From the NCBI GenBank assembly GCA_026388365.1, contig JAPLJW010000240.1, positions 1 to 11,602 on the forward strand: a stretch of DNA of 11,602 nt, in the 5' to 3' direction. The DNA comes from Deltaproteobacteria bacterium (GTDB lineage: Bacteria; Desulfobacterota; Syntrophia; Syntrophales; UBA5619). Shown piece by piece: positions 1-5,990 of this stretch. The notes beneath the pieces were generated by a model. The model did no database searches. It was not told the DNA's origin and was given only the letters and a program-made list of their open reading frames with translations. Positions within the stretch are counted from its first letter, which is position 1. Every line of letters begins with the position of its first letter. The position numbers and the translations under genes were made by a program.

Positions 1-744
1 ACGATCATCAACGAAAACGACACGGTAGCCGTCGATGAGATCAAATTCGGCGACAACGACCACCTGGCCGCGATGGTCGCCAACATCGTCGAGGCGCACC
101 TCGTCATCAATCTGACGAGCACGGATGGTCTCTATGACCGGAACCCGACCGACTCCGGGAAGGCGAAACTCATTCACCTTGTCGCGGAAATCACTCCCGA
201 GATCGAGGCCGCCGCGACCGAGGAGGCTACCCCCGTCGGGATGGGCGGCATGAAGAGCAAAGTCCAGGCCGCGAAAAAGGTCACCGCCTCCGGCATTCCC
301 TACATCATCGCCCCCGGCCGGCGCGTCGGCGTTCTCCAGGAGACCATGGACGGGAAAGAGACGGGCACCCTGTTCCTGCCGCCGGCGGAACACCTGAGCA
401 GCCGGAAATATTGGATCGCTTTTACGCTGCGTTCCCGGGGCCGCCTCCTGATCGACGGCGGGGCAAAGGAGGCTCTCCTCCGGGACGGCAAGAGCCTCCT
501 TCCTTCCGGCGTAACGCAGGTCGAGGGGGATTTCGCCCTCGGAGACCCGGTCACCTGCGTTGACGCGGCGGGAAACGCCATCGCCAAGGGGCTGGTCAAC
601 TACAGTGCCGACGAGATCCGGAAGATCATGGGGCTGAAGAGTTCGCGCATCGAACAGGTCCTGGGTTACAAGGACTACGACGAGGTGATCCACCGGGACA
701 ACCTCGCCGTCACGGCGCCACAAAGCGGAAAGTCAAAAACCTGA
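1..744 (+). CDS. proB: Glutamate 5-kinase, 3' part (5' end outside the window)
   Basis: This enzyme phosphorylates L-glutamate with ATP to gamma-glutamyl phosphate, the first step of proline synthesis, in the cytoplasm. The open frame enters at base 1 and gives 247 residues; about 120 N-terminal residues of the roughly 370-aa family length are outside. The first residues carry the family signature INENDTVAVDEIKFGDND, followed by TDGLYDRNP and GMGGMKSKVQAA, the end of the amino-acid-kinase domain (to about residue 130 here). A C-terminal PUA domain follows (about 137-225), starting near SRKYWIAF and including LLPSGVTQVEGDF and GLVNYSADEIRKIMG. Internal ATGs are not true starts because homology continues to the window edge. 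The stop is TGA at 742-744. proA often lies next to proB, but it does not follow here; an AT-richer accessory stretch does. The identification is certain from the motifs. Confidence 0.97.
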   Translation, partial: TIINENDTVAVDEIKFGDNDHLAAMVANIVEAHLVINLTSTDGLYDRNPTDSGKAKLIHLVAEITPEIEAAATEEATPVGMGGMKSKVQAAKKVTASGIPYIIAPGRRVGVLQETMDGKETGTLFLPPAEHLSSRKYWIAFTLRSRGRLLIDGGAKEALLRDGKSLLPSGVTQVEGDFALGDPVTCVDAAGNAIAKGLVNYSADEIRKIMGLKSSRIEQVLGYKDYDEVIHRDNLAVTAPQSGKSKT

Positions 745-852
745 TTTCGGGTAGTCTGCAGGCTCCGGGCAGCTATCGGGTTGAGCATATCCGTTATTTG
801 ATTATGGATGCCCTCGTAAAAAATCACGCGGGGATTCAGACGATGAAGAGCA

Positions 853-878
853 TATTTTCAATCGCCACTTTGAAAATA
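853..878. repeat. Perfect 9-bp inverted repeat in the proB-downstream region
   Basis: TATTTTCAA (853-861) and TTGAAAATA (870-878) are exact reverse complements around an 8-base loop. No T-tract follows, so it is not a standard terminator. It could be an operator, an RNA hairpin protecting the proB 3' end, or chance in AT-rich DNA. Confidence 0.5.
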
Positions 879-932
879 GGGCTGCACCGGCCAGATGAGA
901 ATATATCTTGACTTTGCTGGAAATGAGCGTAT

Positions 933-941
933 TGCTATAAC
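933..941 (+). promoter_or_regulatory. Possible extended -10 promoter
   Basis: TGCTATAAC at 933-941 fits an extended -10 element (TGnTATAAT) with one mismatch in the hexamer. A weak -35 (TTGCTG, 914-919) lies 16 bases upstream; a better hexamer, TTGACT at 908-913, is 22 bases away, which is too far. Transcription would begin near 948 and run to the terminator ending at 1047. This is a pattern match only. Confidence 0.35.
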
Positions 942-947
942 CAACAT

Positions 948-1047
948 AGTGATTGACTAAAAAATTGAGTAATTGTCCTTCCCATATAGGGAAGCGAAAA
1001 AAGACTTCCAAGCCCTGTCTATTATGATGTGACAGGGCTTTTTTTTT
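948..1047 (+). ncRNA. Candidate small RNA of about 100 nt (or leader)
   Basis: The candidate is defined by the extended -10 element at 933-941 and the strong terminator at 1010-1047. In between lies a hairpin, CTTCCC (978-983) with GGGAAG (989-994). The same GGAAG (990-994) can instead pair with CTTCC at 1005-1009, just before the terminator stem, so two folds exclude each other. There is no ORF of note. It does not match a small-RNA family that I recognise. An alternative reading is an attenuator-like leader for the 102-aa ORF starting at 1108, though the terminator looks too strong and too unconditional for that. Confidence 0.35.
1010..1047 (+). terminator. Strong intrinsic terminator
   Basis: A perfect 10-bp stem, AAGCCCTGTC (1010-1019) with GACAGGGCTT (1031-1040), closes an 11-base loop, and nine T residues run through 1039-1047. 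This is a textbook Rho-independent terminator on the plus strand. It ends either a small RNA or read-through from proB. The opposite strand lacks an equivalent T-tract. Confidence 0.9.
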
Positions 1048-1107
1048 GGACGGCAAAAATGAAGAAGAGTGAATGGTCATGCGAATTTCTACAAACGAGG
1101 ATTAAAA

Positions 1108-1416
1108 ATGAATATACACTTGGTTGAACCTTTGAATCATTTTGTGAAACTGAAGGATAATGTATGGGAAAGCGGTTGGTGGAAACTGGATGAGGATAAG
1201 GCAAAGAAATTGATTGGAGGCGAAATTTATTTTCATAAAAAACGCCTGGAACCTTCTTTTTATGGAGGGACCATACTCGGATACAGGGTTAATCAAAATG
1301 GAGAATATCAAGGAAAGATTATTTTCAAACTCCAGCATAGCCCTTCATGCAGAAATATCAGTACGGATAAATCCGGATGGACCAAGGATGTGAAGATCAT
1401 AGAGCTTGAGCATTAA
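1108..1416 (+). CDS. Hypothetical protein, 102 aa, AT-rich orphan
   Basis: I do not recognise a named domain. The start at 1108 was chosen because ACGAGG at 1095-1100 gives a ribosome binding site seven bases upstream; an in-frame ATG at 1069 would add 13 residues that do not look like part of a conserved protein and has no good site. The product is a soluble, basic and aromatic-rich protein with no signal peptide or membrane segment. It has a WESGWWKL segment (20-27), the stretch GGEIYFHKK (37-45) and SFYGGTILGYRV (50-61), suggesting a small beta-rich fold, and one cysteine (81). Codon use is much more AT-rich than proB, so recent transfer is likely. It stands alone, with a terminator before it and a 186-bp gap after it. 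That the gene is real rests on the RBS and coherent composition; its function is unknown. Confidence 0.7.
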   Translation: MNIHLVEPLNHFVKLKDNVWESGWWKLDEDKAKKLIGGEIYFHKKRLEPSFYGGTILGYRVNQNGEYQGKIIFKLQHSPSCRNISTDKSGWTKDVKIIELEH

Positions 1417-1602
1417 GAGCCCTAAGAATCGATGATCGAATGATCGAATTAAGCAAGGGTTCAAATTCAGGAGATTGTCGGCGATGCAAACGGCATCTAT
1501 TGAAATGCAGATAATATTTTCTTACTGAACTCTTGAATTATTAAAAGAGCGGGAGATGCAGAAGGGTTAAAGAAACGACCACCATTGAGAAAGGATGGAT
1601 CG

Positions 1603-1953
1603 ATGAAGGCAGAGACGGAAGGGAAGGTTAAATACGGAATTTGGGGACTGATTTGCGGGGCCATTGTCGCCATGGTCATCGGCTTCGCCTGGGGAGGTTG
1701 GACAACTTCCAGCACAACCCAGAAGAAGAGCGATGCGGCGGTCATAGCGAGCCAGGCGGCGATCTGCGTCGCCCAATACATTAAGCAACCGAACAGTCAG
1801 GAAAAGCTCAAAGAATTTGAGGCAATCGAAAGCTATAAACGATCCGAATTCATCGAAAAGGGAGGCTGGGATAAAATGCCCGGGCAAAAAGAGGCCAGCT
1901 CCGGTGTCGCCAATGCATGTGCTGAGGGGCTTGAAGTTCTTATCAAGAAATAG
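1603..1953 (+). CDS. Small single-pass membrane-anchored protein, 116 aa, unknown function
   Basis: The product has a short charged N-terminus, one hydrophobic segment (about 12-30, IWGLICGAIVAMVIGFAWGG), then a polar region of about 85 residues that would lie outside the cytoplasm in an N-in orientation. Two cysteines (55 and 106) could form a disulfide there. No family name comes to mind. The ATG at 1603 is preferred over an in-frame TTG at 1585 because AAGGA (1591-1595) is well placed upstream. The stop at 1951-1953 lies 27 bp before the cold-shock gene on the same strand, and no terminator is visible between, so the two may be co-transcribed. Hydrophobic anchor and polar tail are the only functional clues. 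Confidence 0.75.
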   Translation: MKAETEGKVKYGIWGLICGAIVAMVIGFAWGGWTTSSTTQKKSDAAVIASQAAICVAQYIKQPNSQEKLKEFEAIESYKRSEFIEKGGWDKMPGQKEASSGVANACAEGLEVLIKK

Positions 1954-1966
1954 GATGAATCAATAA

Positions 1967-1973
1967 AAGGAGG
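1967..1973 (+). promoter_or_regulatory. Strong ribosome binding site of the cold-shock gene
   Basis: AAGGAGG lies seven bases before the ATG at 1981, a near-perfect Shine-Dalgarno sequence. This fits a highly translated small protein. The 27-bp gap is too short for a long cold-responsive 5' leader of its own, unless transcription starts within the upstream gene. Confidence 0.85.
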
Positions 1974-1980
1974 ACTAAAG

Positions 1981-2181
1981 ATGTCAGAAGGAAAAGTGAA
2001 ATGGTTTAATGATTCAAAGGGCTTTGGTTTTATCGAACAGGAGGGTGCCAAGGATCTTTTTGTGCATCATTCCGCCATCCAGGGGGAAGGATTCAAATCA
2101 TTGGCCGAGGGTGATCGGGTTAGCTTTGATGTTGTCCAAGGCGCTAAAGGCCCGGCCGCCGAGAATGTCCGCAAGCTGTAG
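1981..2181 (+). CDS. Cold-shock domain protein (CspA family), 66 aa
   Basis: A single cold-shock (OB-fold) domain fills the whole protein, the usual length for the family. The two nucleic-acid-binding motifs are intact: RNP1 as KGFGFI (13-18) and RNP2 as LFVHHS (26-31), after the conserved KWFN (7-10). Such proteins bind single-stranded RNA and DNA, melt RNA structure and support translation or antitermination. Not all are cold-induced, so I give no specific csp letter. It follows the membrane protein ORF by 27 bp with a strong RBS. A hairpin at 2193-2219 follows the stop. Confidence 0.96.
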   Translation: MSEGKVKWFNDSKGFGFIEQEGAKDLFVHHSAIQGEGFKSLAEGDRVSFDVVQGAKGPAAENVRKL

Positions 2182-2621
2182 GATCTTATTTGAGGGGCGT
2201 TGATCTGCGACATGCCCCTTGACTTAATGATGAGTAACAATGTCTTAAATTGACGAGATGCTGCGATGCGCGTATTGAGTCTGTTCTACTGGATGTTAAC
2301 GAAAAGAGAATCATGGGGTCTTCGTGGTGATTGTCACCCTTATAGACCGGATCTTGAATGATGGACTCCAGTAAAAAGACAAGACGGCATAGGTGGTTCT
2401 CGTCGATTTTTTATTTTGTGAGAACGGAAAAATTCGGGTGCGGTTCGTGTGGGAGCATTGTGGCAATATGGCCAGCTGTACCCCGGATTCGGCGCCACTA
2501 TCAGACTCTTCAGTTCGACCGGTCATCATCACCTCCATTCCAGATCCAAAACTATGGACTCGGCAGGTGTAAGCGGGCGCCTATGAAACTCAATCCGGCC
2601 GTGGAAGAGACCTCCGGCAAA
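2182..2621. other. 440-bp gap between convergent genes, no gene seen
   Basis: This stretch separates the plus-strand cold-shock gene from the minus-strand ogt operon. Besides the hairpin at 2193-2219 there is only a short inverted repeat, GGTGA-TTG-TCACC (2326-2338). Open frames here give no protein-like composition and lack ribosome binding sites. I saw no tRNA and no T-tract terminator for the minus-strand operon. It may be decayed sequence. Confidence 0.5.
2193..2219 (+). terminator. Hairpin after the cold-shock gene, weak terminator candidate
   Basis: AGGGGC (2193-2198) pairs with GCCCCT (2214-2219). The stem continues as GTTG (2199-2202) with CGAC (2208-2211) around a five-base loop, with a two-base bulge and one G-T pair. 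Only TT follows directly, so this is not a classical intrinsic terminator. It could stabilise the mRNA 3' end or act with Rho. Confidence 0.45.
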
Positions 2622-3191
2622 CTAAAGGATATACTCGGAAAAGATCCGTCCCTTGTGGTCAAAGCGGACTCCTTCCATCGTTAAAAGGGCCCTCTTCATC
2701 GAGAGGCCGCCTCCGAAGCCGCCGAGCGAGCCGTCGCACCGGATCACGCGGTGACAGGGGATGACGAGGGGAAAGGGGTTTCCGGCCATGACGTTCCCGA
2801 CGGCCCTTGCGCCGCCCGCGACGCCCACGCTTGCCGCGAGCCCGCCGTAGCTCATCACCCGGCCCCGGGGAATCTCCCCGTCTGCCAACAGGACACGCCG
2901 CGCAAACCCTTTCACGATTCCAAAATCCAGATCCTCCAGCGCAAAATCGACGGCCTTCCCCGACAGATAATCCCGGATCTGCAGGCAGAGTTCATCCCGT
3001 TTTCCCGTTCGCGGAACCGCACCGGGAAAATTCCCCCGGATCTTTCCCGTCATGGAACCCCCTGCATCCGGAAGCAGGATCCGGCAGATCGGGGAACGCC
3101 CCGCGCCCGCGCGCCGGACGAGACCGATCTCTCCGAATGCCCAGGGAACAAGGTCATAGGTGTAAGAAACTCTTTTCTGATCCATGATCAT
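2622..3191 (-). CDS. ogt: Methylated-DNA-[protein]-cysteine S-methyltransferase, 189 aa
   Basis: This suicide repair protein transfers the alkyl group from O6-alkylguanine (and O4-alkylthymine) in DNA to its own cysteine. The C-terminal half (about 93-178) is the catalytic domain: GRVMSYGGLA (110-119, helix-turn-helix region), GGARAVGNVMAGNP (126-139, with the arginine finger), then the active-site motif PCHRV with Cys146 and the downstream SLGGFGGGLSMKRALLTMEG. An Ogt-like N-terminal domain precedes it. No Ada-type regulatory domain is present. The start at 3191 was chosen because it overlaps the upstream transporter stop as ATGA, which implies translational coupling, and AAGGAAGG lies just upstream; ATG 3185 is the alternative. 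An in-frame extension upstream of 3191 is only the antisense of the transporter frame. It is the last gene of the S1-uvrC-transporter-ogt operon. Confidence 0.93.
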   Translation of the reverse strand: MIMDQKRVSYTYDLVPWAFGEIGLVRRAGAGRSPICRILLPDAGGSMTGKIRGNFPGAVPRTGKRDELCLQIRDYLSGKAVDFALEDLDFGIVKGFARRVLLADGEIPRGRVMSYGGLAASVGVAGGARAVGNVMAGNPFPLVIPCHRVIRCDGSLGGFGGGLSMKRALLTMEGVRFDHKGRIFSEYIL

Positions 3192-3895
3192 ACCTTCCTT
3201 TCCGGCGAAAGCACTGCTACGGTTGCGTTGTTTTCCTTCACAATCACCTCGCGGCGGCGGTTCCGCCACACGACGAGGCCGACCAGAACCAGGATGAAGA
3301 AGATTCCTCCCGCCATCACCGGCGGCGCCAGGAATCGTTCGGGAATCGAGTCGTACAGGCCGATGATCCCGAAGAGGATGAATATCACCGCCGCGAACCA
3401 CTTCACGAACCGCTCCGGAATCCGCTTCCCCAGGACGACGCCGACGATGATCCCGAAGGCGTCGGCCGCCAGCATGGCCGCCGTCGTCCCCAGCCAGATC
3501 GGGATGATCGACTGGTACTTGGCGGCGAGGGCCACCGTCGCAAGCTGCGTTTTGTCCCCCATCTCGGCGAAGAAGAAGGCGACGGCCACCGTCCAGAAGG
3601 GGCTGAATTTGTACTTTTTGTCCTCCCCCTTTAACTGGTCGCCCCGGAGGGTCCAGAGACCGAAGAGGATGAAGGAGGCGGAAGCGGCGATCTGGATGGT
3701 GCCCAGCGGAACGATGTTCGTCAGCCAGCTCCCCGCGACGACCGCGAGCAGGTGGTTGACCAGTGTGGCGACGAGGACGCCGGCGAGGACCGTCCCGGCC
3801 GGAAATCTGGCTGCAAAGGCCATCGCCAGAAGCTGCGTCTTGTCCCCCATCTCGGCCAGGACCACAAACAAGAAGGATGCGATGAAGATCTTCAT
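3188..3895 (-). CDS. TMEM165/GDT1-family (UPF0016) cation transporter, probable Mn2+/Ca2+ exporter
   Basis: An inner-membrane protein of 235 aa. The diagnostic motif EMGDKTQ occurs twice (15-21 and 111-117), each in a first helix of a three-helix repeat, as expected for this inverted-duplicated family. Bacterial members (MneA/MntX type) export manganese; eukaryotic relatives exchange Ca2+ or Mn2+ for protons. Six family helices are visible, plus an extra hydrophobic segment near 193-210 and a short basic cytoplasmic tail. A charged loop (83-98) separates the halves. The ATG at 3895 is 6 bp after the uvrC stop, so it is read from the uvrC transcript. Family members are often under a yybP-ykoY manganese riboswitch, but there is no room for one here. 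Its stop overlaps the ogt start. The family is certain; the metal is inferred. Confidence 0.93.
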   Translation of the reverse strand: MKIFIASFLFVVLAEMGDKTQLLAMAFAARFPAGTVLAGVLVATLVNHLLAVVAGSWLTNIVPLGTIQIAASASFILFGLWTLRGDQLKGEDKKYKFSPFWTVAVAFFFAEMGDKTQLATVALAAKYQSIIPIWLGTTAAMLAADAFGIIVGVVLGKRIPERFVKWFAAVIFILFGIIGLYDSIPERFLAPPVMAGGIFFILVLVGLVVWRNRRREVIVKENNATVAVLSPERKV

Positions 3896-3901
3896 ATCGA
3901 A

Positions 3902-5977
3902 TTACCTTTTCCCCGAAGATCCGTCGGTCGCGCGGACGTCCTGAGCGGCCGTATCCCCGTCGAGAAACGCGCGAATGCGGCGCGCGGTCTCCGCACCGAT
4001 TCCATCGACCTGCCGGAGATCCTCAACCGATACCGACCGGACCCGCCTCACGTCGCCGAAGAAAACGAGGAGCGCCTTCCTCCGCGCGGGGCCGATGCCG
4101 GGGATCCGGTCCAGGAGCGATTGCAGATCCGCTTTTTCCTTGATCTTCCGGTGGTAGGTGACGGCGAAGCGGTGCGCCTCGTCGCGGATCCTCTGAAGGA
4201 GAAAAAGGGCGGCGGGCCAGCGGGAGAGATAAACAGGATCCTTCCGGCCGGGGAGATAGGCGCGGTCCTCCTCTTTTCCGGGTGTTTCCGTGCGGCGACC
4301 TCGCCCGGCCATGGGGACGGAATCGCCGTCCTTCCCTTCGGCGTTCCCGGATGAGCCGGTCCCTTCCGGATCATCCCCGGCGACGCGCATCCCCGCAATC
4401 CGGCGGGATTCGGCATCGACAGGAGCAGCCGGCGGCCCGGGTTCTGCTGCAGTGTCCGTTTCCCGAGTCCACCGGCGACGGGCAACAGGCACGCCCGCCG
4501 GTCGTTCTTCCCGCTCCTTGGCCAGACCGATCACATCCAGCCCCTCGATCCCCAGATCCTTCAGGACGGCGAGGGCGACGCCGAGCTGCCCCTTTCCCCC
4601 GTCCACAACGATCAGATCGGGAAGGTTCTCCCGTTTTTCATAGCGCCGTTTGAGGACCTCGCACATCATCGCATAGTCATCGGCGCCGGGAACCGTCCGG
4701 ATGCGGAAACGGCGGTAATCCGCCTTTGCGGGAACGCCGGCGCAAAAGGCAACCAGGGAACCGACCGCATATTTGCCGCCGATGTTCGAGATGTCGAAGC
4801 ACTCGATCCGCCGGGGGGCGTTGCGGAGTTTTAGTTTCTCTGCGAGCAGCCGGAGCGCCTCCTCCGGGCGGTCGGCGGCAAGGCGCGCATTCTTGAGGGC
4901 GTTTTCCGCATTTCGCCCGGCGATCCCGACGAGGGCCAGGGTCTCCCCCCGCTTCGGAGAAACGAGGTTCACCCCCCTCCCCTTCTTCTCCGCGAGCCAT
5001 TCCGCCAGCACCTCGCCGTCCTCCAACGCCGTCGGAACGACGACCTCGTCCGGGATATCTGTGACGCCATCGTAATAGCGCAGCAGCAGAGAGGAGAGGA
5101 TCTCGCCGGTTTCAACCCGGAGGCGGATCAGCGGGAAGGTCTTCTGTCCGATCATCCGGCCGCTGCGGACGAAGAGCAGCGCGATCTGCGTCAGATTCTC
5201 CTCCCGGCAGAGGCCGAAAACGTCCCGGTTCCGGCTGGTCATGGAGACGATCCGCTGCCTTTCGAGGGTCTCCTCGATCGCTGCGATCCGGTCCCGGAGG
5301 GCGGCCGCTTCTTCGAAATGCAGTTCCTCCGCCGCCTCGTTCATCCGGTCGCGGAGGTCGCCGATCAGCGCCCGCTCCCGGCCTTCAAGGAAGGCGACGC
5401 CGTCCTTCACGAGGCGTTGATAGTCGGCGGGCTCGATCCGGCCGACGCAGGGGGCGGTGCAGCGCCCGATCTCGAATTCGAGGCAGGGGCGGCGGCGGGA
5501 CTTCAGCTCCCGATCCCGGCAGATACGGAGCGGCAGGATTGTCTGGAGGAAACGGAGGGTCTCCTTCGCGGCGGCGCCGGAGGGATACGGACCGAAATAG
5601 CGTGCGCCGTCCTTTTTCGGACGGCGCACGAGCTGAAATCGGGGAAAGGGTTCGGACGGATTGATCCGGATGTTGTAGTAGGACTTGTCGTCCCGGAAAT
5701 AGACGTTGTAGCGAGGGCGGTGCTCCTTGATCAGATTGTTTTCAAGGATCAGCGCCTCCTTTTCCGTCCCGGTCAGAATGAACTCCAGATCCCGGATCCG
5801 GGAAACGAGGAAGGGGATCATCGCCCGACCATCGGTCCGGGAAAAATAGGACCGGATCCTCGCCTTCAGGTCCCGCGCCTTCCCGACGTAGAGGACCGCC
5901 CCTGCCCCGTCCCTCATCAGATAGACGCCGGGGCCGCGGGGGGCGTGCCGGATCTTCGTTTCCAGATCGCCGGTCAT
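3902..5977 (-). CDS. uvrC: UvrABC system protein C (excinuclease subunit), 691 aa
   Basis: UvrC makes both incisions in nucleotide excision repair after UvrA/UvrB load on the lesion. Domains in order: GIY-YIG nuclease (about 13-92; GPGVYLM, YVGKARDLKARI, EKEALILENNLIK), a cysteine-bearing linker (RPCLEFEIGRCTAPCVG), UVR motif for UvrB binding (205-238), RNase H-like endonuclease half with Asp395 (FDISNI), Asp459 (VVDGGKGQL) and His602 (EAHRFA), then tandem helix-hairpin-helix (about 620-672; IPGIGPARR, VDGIGAETARR). Members are usually 600-630 aa; here residues about 491-571 form a Gly/Pro/Arg/Asp-rich insertion between AKERE and RAYLPGRKDP. The start at 5977 matches the family N-terminus; the 51-residue extension upstream is S1-gene DNA in another frame. 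The RBS is weak (GAGGAAG overlapping the S1 stop), suggesting coupled translation. It is the second gene of the operon. Confidence 0.97.
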   Translation of the reverse strand: MTGDLETKIRHAPRGPGVYLMRDGAGAVLYVGKARDLKARIRSYFSRTDGRAMIPFLVSRIRDLEFILTGTEKEALILENNLIKEHRPRYNVYFRDDKSYYNIRINPSEPFPRFQLVRRPKKDGARYFGPYPSGAAAKETLRFLQTILPLRICRDRELKSRRRPCLEFEIGRCTAPCVGRIEPADYQRLVKDGVAFLEGRERALIGDLRDRMNEAAEELHFEEAAALRDRIAAIEETLERQRIVSMTSRNRDVFGLCREENLTQIALLFVRSGRMIGQKTFPLIRLRVETGEILSSLLLRYYDGVTDIPDEVVVPTALEDGEVLAEWLAEKKGRGVNLVSPKRGETLALVGIAGRNAENALKNARLAADRPEEALRLLAEKLKLRNAPRRIECFDISNIGGKYAVGSLVAFCAGVPAKADYRRFRIRTVPGADDYAMMCEVLKRRYEKRENLPDLIVVDGGKGQLGVALAVLKDLGIEGLDVIGLAKEREERPAGVPVARRRWTRETDTAAEPGPPAAPVDAESRRIAGMRVAGDDPEGTGSSGNAEGKDGDSVPMAGRGRRTETPGKEEDRAYLPGRKDPVYLSRWPAALFLLQRIRDEAHRFAVTYHRKIKEKADLQSLLDRIPGIGPARRKALLVFFGDVRRVRSVSVEDLRQVDGIGAETARRIRAFLDGDTAAQDVRATDGSSGKR
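4265..4507 (-). other. Low-complexity insertion inside uvrC
   Basis: UvrC residues about 491-571 have no counterpart in typical UvrC, where the AKERE-like segment joins almost directly to the LPGRKDPV segment. The insert is rich in Gly, Pro, Arg, Ala, Asp and Glu, with no hydrophobic core. It keeps the reading frame and the catalytic residues on both sides (Asp459, His602), so it should be a surface loop or a disordered linker. The local base composition matches the rest of uvrC. The boundaries are estimates from memory of the family. Confidence 0.7.
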
Positions 5978-5990
5978 GGACTTCGAACCG

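Larger units (their letters stand above)
745..1107. other. AT-rich intergenic stretch with hairpins, no gene seen
   Basis: These 363 bases between proB and the 102-aa ORF are visibly less GC-rich than proB. No frame gives a protein-like ORF. The stretch holds an AT-rich perfect inverted repeat (853-878), an extended -10-like promoter (933-941), a small hairpin (978-994) and a strong intrinsic terminator (1010-1047). There is no recognisable proB terminator immediately after its stop. The stretch may be part of an inserted segment or a non-coding RNA locus. Confidence 0.6.

Noticed and set aside
1433..1448. Tandem TGATCGAA-TGATCGAA
   Set aside because: Only two short units in a small gap; no sign of a larger array or CRISPR. 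No CRISPR array was seen anywhere in the window.
2358..2684. 108-aa plus-strand ORF after the cold-shock gene
   Set aside because: Non-ATG start, no RBS, unprotein-like sequence, and it overlaps the ogt 3' end.
2751..3944. 397-aa open frame on the plus strand
   Set aside because: It runs antisense to ogt and the transporter, has no protein-like composition and no RBS; high-GC shadow frame.
3896..3990. yybP-ykoY manganese riboswitch in front of the GDT1-type gene
   Set aside because: The gap to uvrC is 6 bp and the upstream DNA is coding uvrC; no room for a leader.
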